NCBI GenBank assembly: GCA_029931535.1
Contig: JAQPZY010001549.1
Span: 3,847,501-3,911,500 of the forward strand
Direction of reading: 5' to 3'
Length of the DNA stretch: 64,000 nucleotides
Source: Margaritifera margaritifera
Lineage: Eukaryota > Mollusca > Bivalvia > Unionida > Margaritiferidae
Shown here: piece after piece, positions 61,976 through 64,000 of the stretch
Position numbering within the stretch: position 1 is the stretch's first letter
Layout of the letters: each line of letters starts with the position of its first letter
Position numbers and translations under genes: made by a program
The notes under the pieces: generated by a model
What the model was told of the DNA's origin: nothing
The model's input: only the letters and a program-made list of their open reading frames with translations
Databases searched by the model: none

Positions 61976-63758
61976 ATGTATTCAACATGTTTCCTCGTCA
62001 TCGTGCAAAATGCATATTTTTTTTAAAACCTCAATAAATAACAAAATGGCAAATAGATAACTCCTCTCAAGCAGGAAAATAGATCACGAGGAGTTAATAC
62101 CCCAATCCAACACATCACTGTATCACATACACCCCGGTTGTATCACATAACATTAAACATGAAAACATTTTACAGATAGCATCCCAAAGTTAAGCTGAAA
62201 TATATTGATTGTAGCGGGAAGTTTCTTGTTGTTGCTTGATATGAAGGCGAGAGGATATACTAATATGCTGTGGTAAACAATTTTCTAAAATGCTGGTCAA
62301 ATACATAACCAGATTCTACGGAACGATTTTTGTCCAAGTTGAATGGCTACAATATTTTCATGATACACAACAATATTTGGTTATATGTTTAGGTTAAGAC
62401 AAATAGGACTGAACAAGGCATTAATAAATTATAAACTGAGAAAGTTGCAATAATGGGCAGGTAATTTTCAAAATACTGGTACCGAAGCTATATAGATTTG
62501 TTTGTATGAAAAGAATATAAGAATATCACTTGACTTACAGTTACTAACAAATCATTGTACATTGTATTCGTGTGCTCTTCTACCTGATTTCAGATTTAAT
62601 ATTACATTTTTAAAGCGATAGAAGGTGATAACCAAGGTTATGGACTTGAAAATATTTGCAATGAGTACGATACTATTACTTCTAAATTGGTAAATAACAA
62701 GTACAGATATATAATTGCTTTCTTTTACGACTACATCAGTAGGGAGAGAATCGTTAACTACTACAGTTAGTACAACATTGCATTTGATTCTCACATAATT
62801 AGGTTAAAGGGTGTTTTGATACTGTGAAAAGGCTGGAGAAAGTGACACATTTAATAGTATAACAAATCTCAGTGACTACAGAAGGTCTGTCAAATATGGT
62901 TTGACCTGAAGGTTTTCAATTTAGTGAACAGTTTTCAGAAGCCACTAAGTATTTATTCGATGAGCAACAAAGGTACACATGAATTAGTAACTGAAGTGTT
63001 AACAATCATTACACCGACATTATTGTTTCTGGCTTGTTTTGAGAAGTACGCGTAATAACAGTTTGTTTCTTAGTGGTCTGAAATTGATTAACGTTCAACA
63101 GGGTATTCGGTTTCAAATCAACAGAAAAGATCATGTAGATGCTCGCAAAATGCACATTAATGTTGTGTCTTATAATCAGGTAAACATGCAAAATAATCAA
63201 CTAAAATCTATTATGTTTTAGACTTGCATAAAGTTATTTAAAAGAACCTCACCACACTATAAATTGTGAAATGGAAGTTAACTGAATCTCCAAATCCACT
63301 TTCAAAATGCAACCTGTATTATGTTTTGTAATCATCTGATATTTGAAACATAGGTTCTTCTACACATTTTATTTGATCATCAATTGCCCATTTGAAGATT
63401 TATTTGCTGGTATCGACTCATATCCCAGGCATAGAGGTTGTGAATACTACTTGTCATAATGAAAGACCTTGACTTTGACCTTTCGCATTAAGCTTCGCTG
63501 CCCCCACGCGACGTGGACGTTCCCGTCATATTTTATCTGACCAACACTGTCCATCTTTGTACGTTAAAGATGTCGTATTCGCGATTTCTTCACCTGTTCT
63601 ATGTGGTATCAAATTAAATCGATAGTTTTTCAAAGGTTCTAATTCAATATTGATATATTTAATCAAGTATCATGTGCTAATCCTGGAGTACAATAACAAT
63701 GAGAAGGGTCTAGTTGGTAATCTTGCATGCAGACATTTATAAATTATTAAAATTTGTC
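61976..63758. other. Non-coding region
   Basis: A+T-rich, no supported feature. Confidence 0.4.
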
Positions 63759-64000
63759 TCATAGCATCAGTGTATCTTTCTCTGCATAATAACTATCTAG
63801 ATAATCTAATCCCTTGAGGTTGAAATGCTCCATGACATCTTTAACGTATTGGTAGTCGTCATTTAATCCTTTTGAACCGTCCATTGATAAATACAACTTT
63901 TTTTTAGAAGGTTTAGTTGTTACATTAAACCTTTCAAAGCTATCCATGAATTCGTGTGGTTAAATATGTTTTCTTAGAAATTTAGGTGTAATGTCTATAA
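63759..64000 (-). pseudogene. Partial unrecognised ORF at window edge
   Basis: A minus-strand frame begins beyond the window edge (ITPKFLRKHI), has one stop near 63,962, and continues as MDSFERFNVTTKPSKKKLYL and YQYVKDVMEHFNLKGLDYLD to 63,759. It is protein-like and probably the end of a decayed mobile-element gene. Family unknown. Confidence 0.35.

Overview
The window is non-bacterial, repeat-rich, A+T-rich animal nuclear DNA. Long dinucleotide microsatellites, several minisatellites, a tRNA-derived SINE, two truncated non-LTR retrotransposons, a mariner and a TTAA-flanked MITE fill the space between two virus-like transposons. The SINE body style and repeat mix suggest a marine invertebrate, most likely a mollusc; this is inference. 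I see no convincing host gene and no rRNA or functional tRNA gene.

The core is a Polinton/Maverick (polintovirus-type) transposon at 2802-20477, 17,676 bp long. It starts with AG, ends with CT, has long terminal inverted repeats and is flanked by a perfect 6-bp target duplication, GACGCC. All genes but one are on the minus strand. In transcription order they are protein-primed-type DNA polymerase B, a BIR-domain (IAP-like) gene, two tandem copies of an F-box-like accessory gene, the packaging ATPase, a basic/hydrophobic protein, a Ser/Ala-rich protein, a second basic/hydrophobic protein, a coiled-coil-like protein, chromodomain integrase, a membrane protein, the penton-like minor capsid protein, a pX-like basic protein, the major capsid protein, a CxxC mini-protein and an adenain-like protease. 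A single plus-strand gene, a CCHC zinc-knuckle protein, is divergently placed next to the polymerase. Many genes carry frameshifts, stops or lost catalytic residues, so this copy looks dead although its borders are intact.

A second, much more decayed Polinton lies at about 27,025-43,671 in the same orientation and gene order, including the BIR gene. Its left terminal repeat is split by a roughly 2.2-kb insertion, its protease gene has turned into a 31-bp minisatellite, and the zinc-knuckle gene and the second F-box-like copy are missing. Comparing the two shows which genes are ancestral to this lineage (BIR) and which were gained or duplicated.

The rest: 53-bp minisatellite (1.2-2.4 kb); diverged about 175-bp repeats (24.0-24.9 kb); piggyBac-type MITE (25.6-26.3 kb); mariner (44.8-46.1 kb); SINE with an amplified A-box (48.3-48.7 kb); inverted second non-LTR copy (50.6-51.7 kb); two homologous 23-bp minisatellites with shared flanks (52.7-54.2 and 55.6-57.0 kb); and a cluster of unrecognised, broken plus-strand ORFs (57.6-62 kb). 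Coordinates of decayed genes are approximate; all identifications are by eye from motifs.
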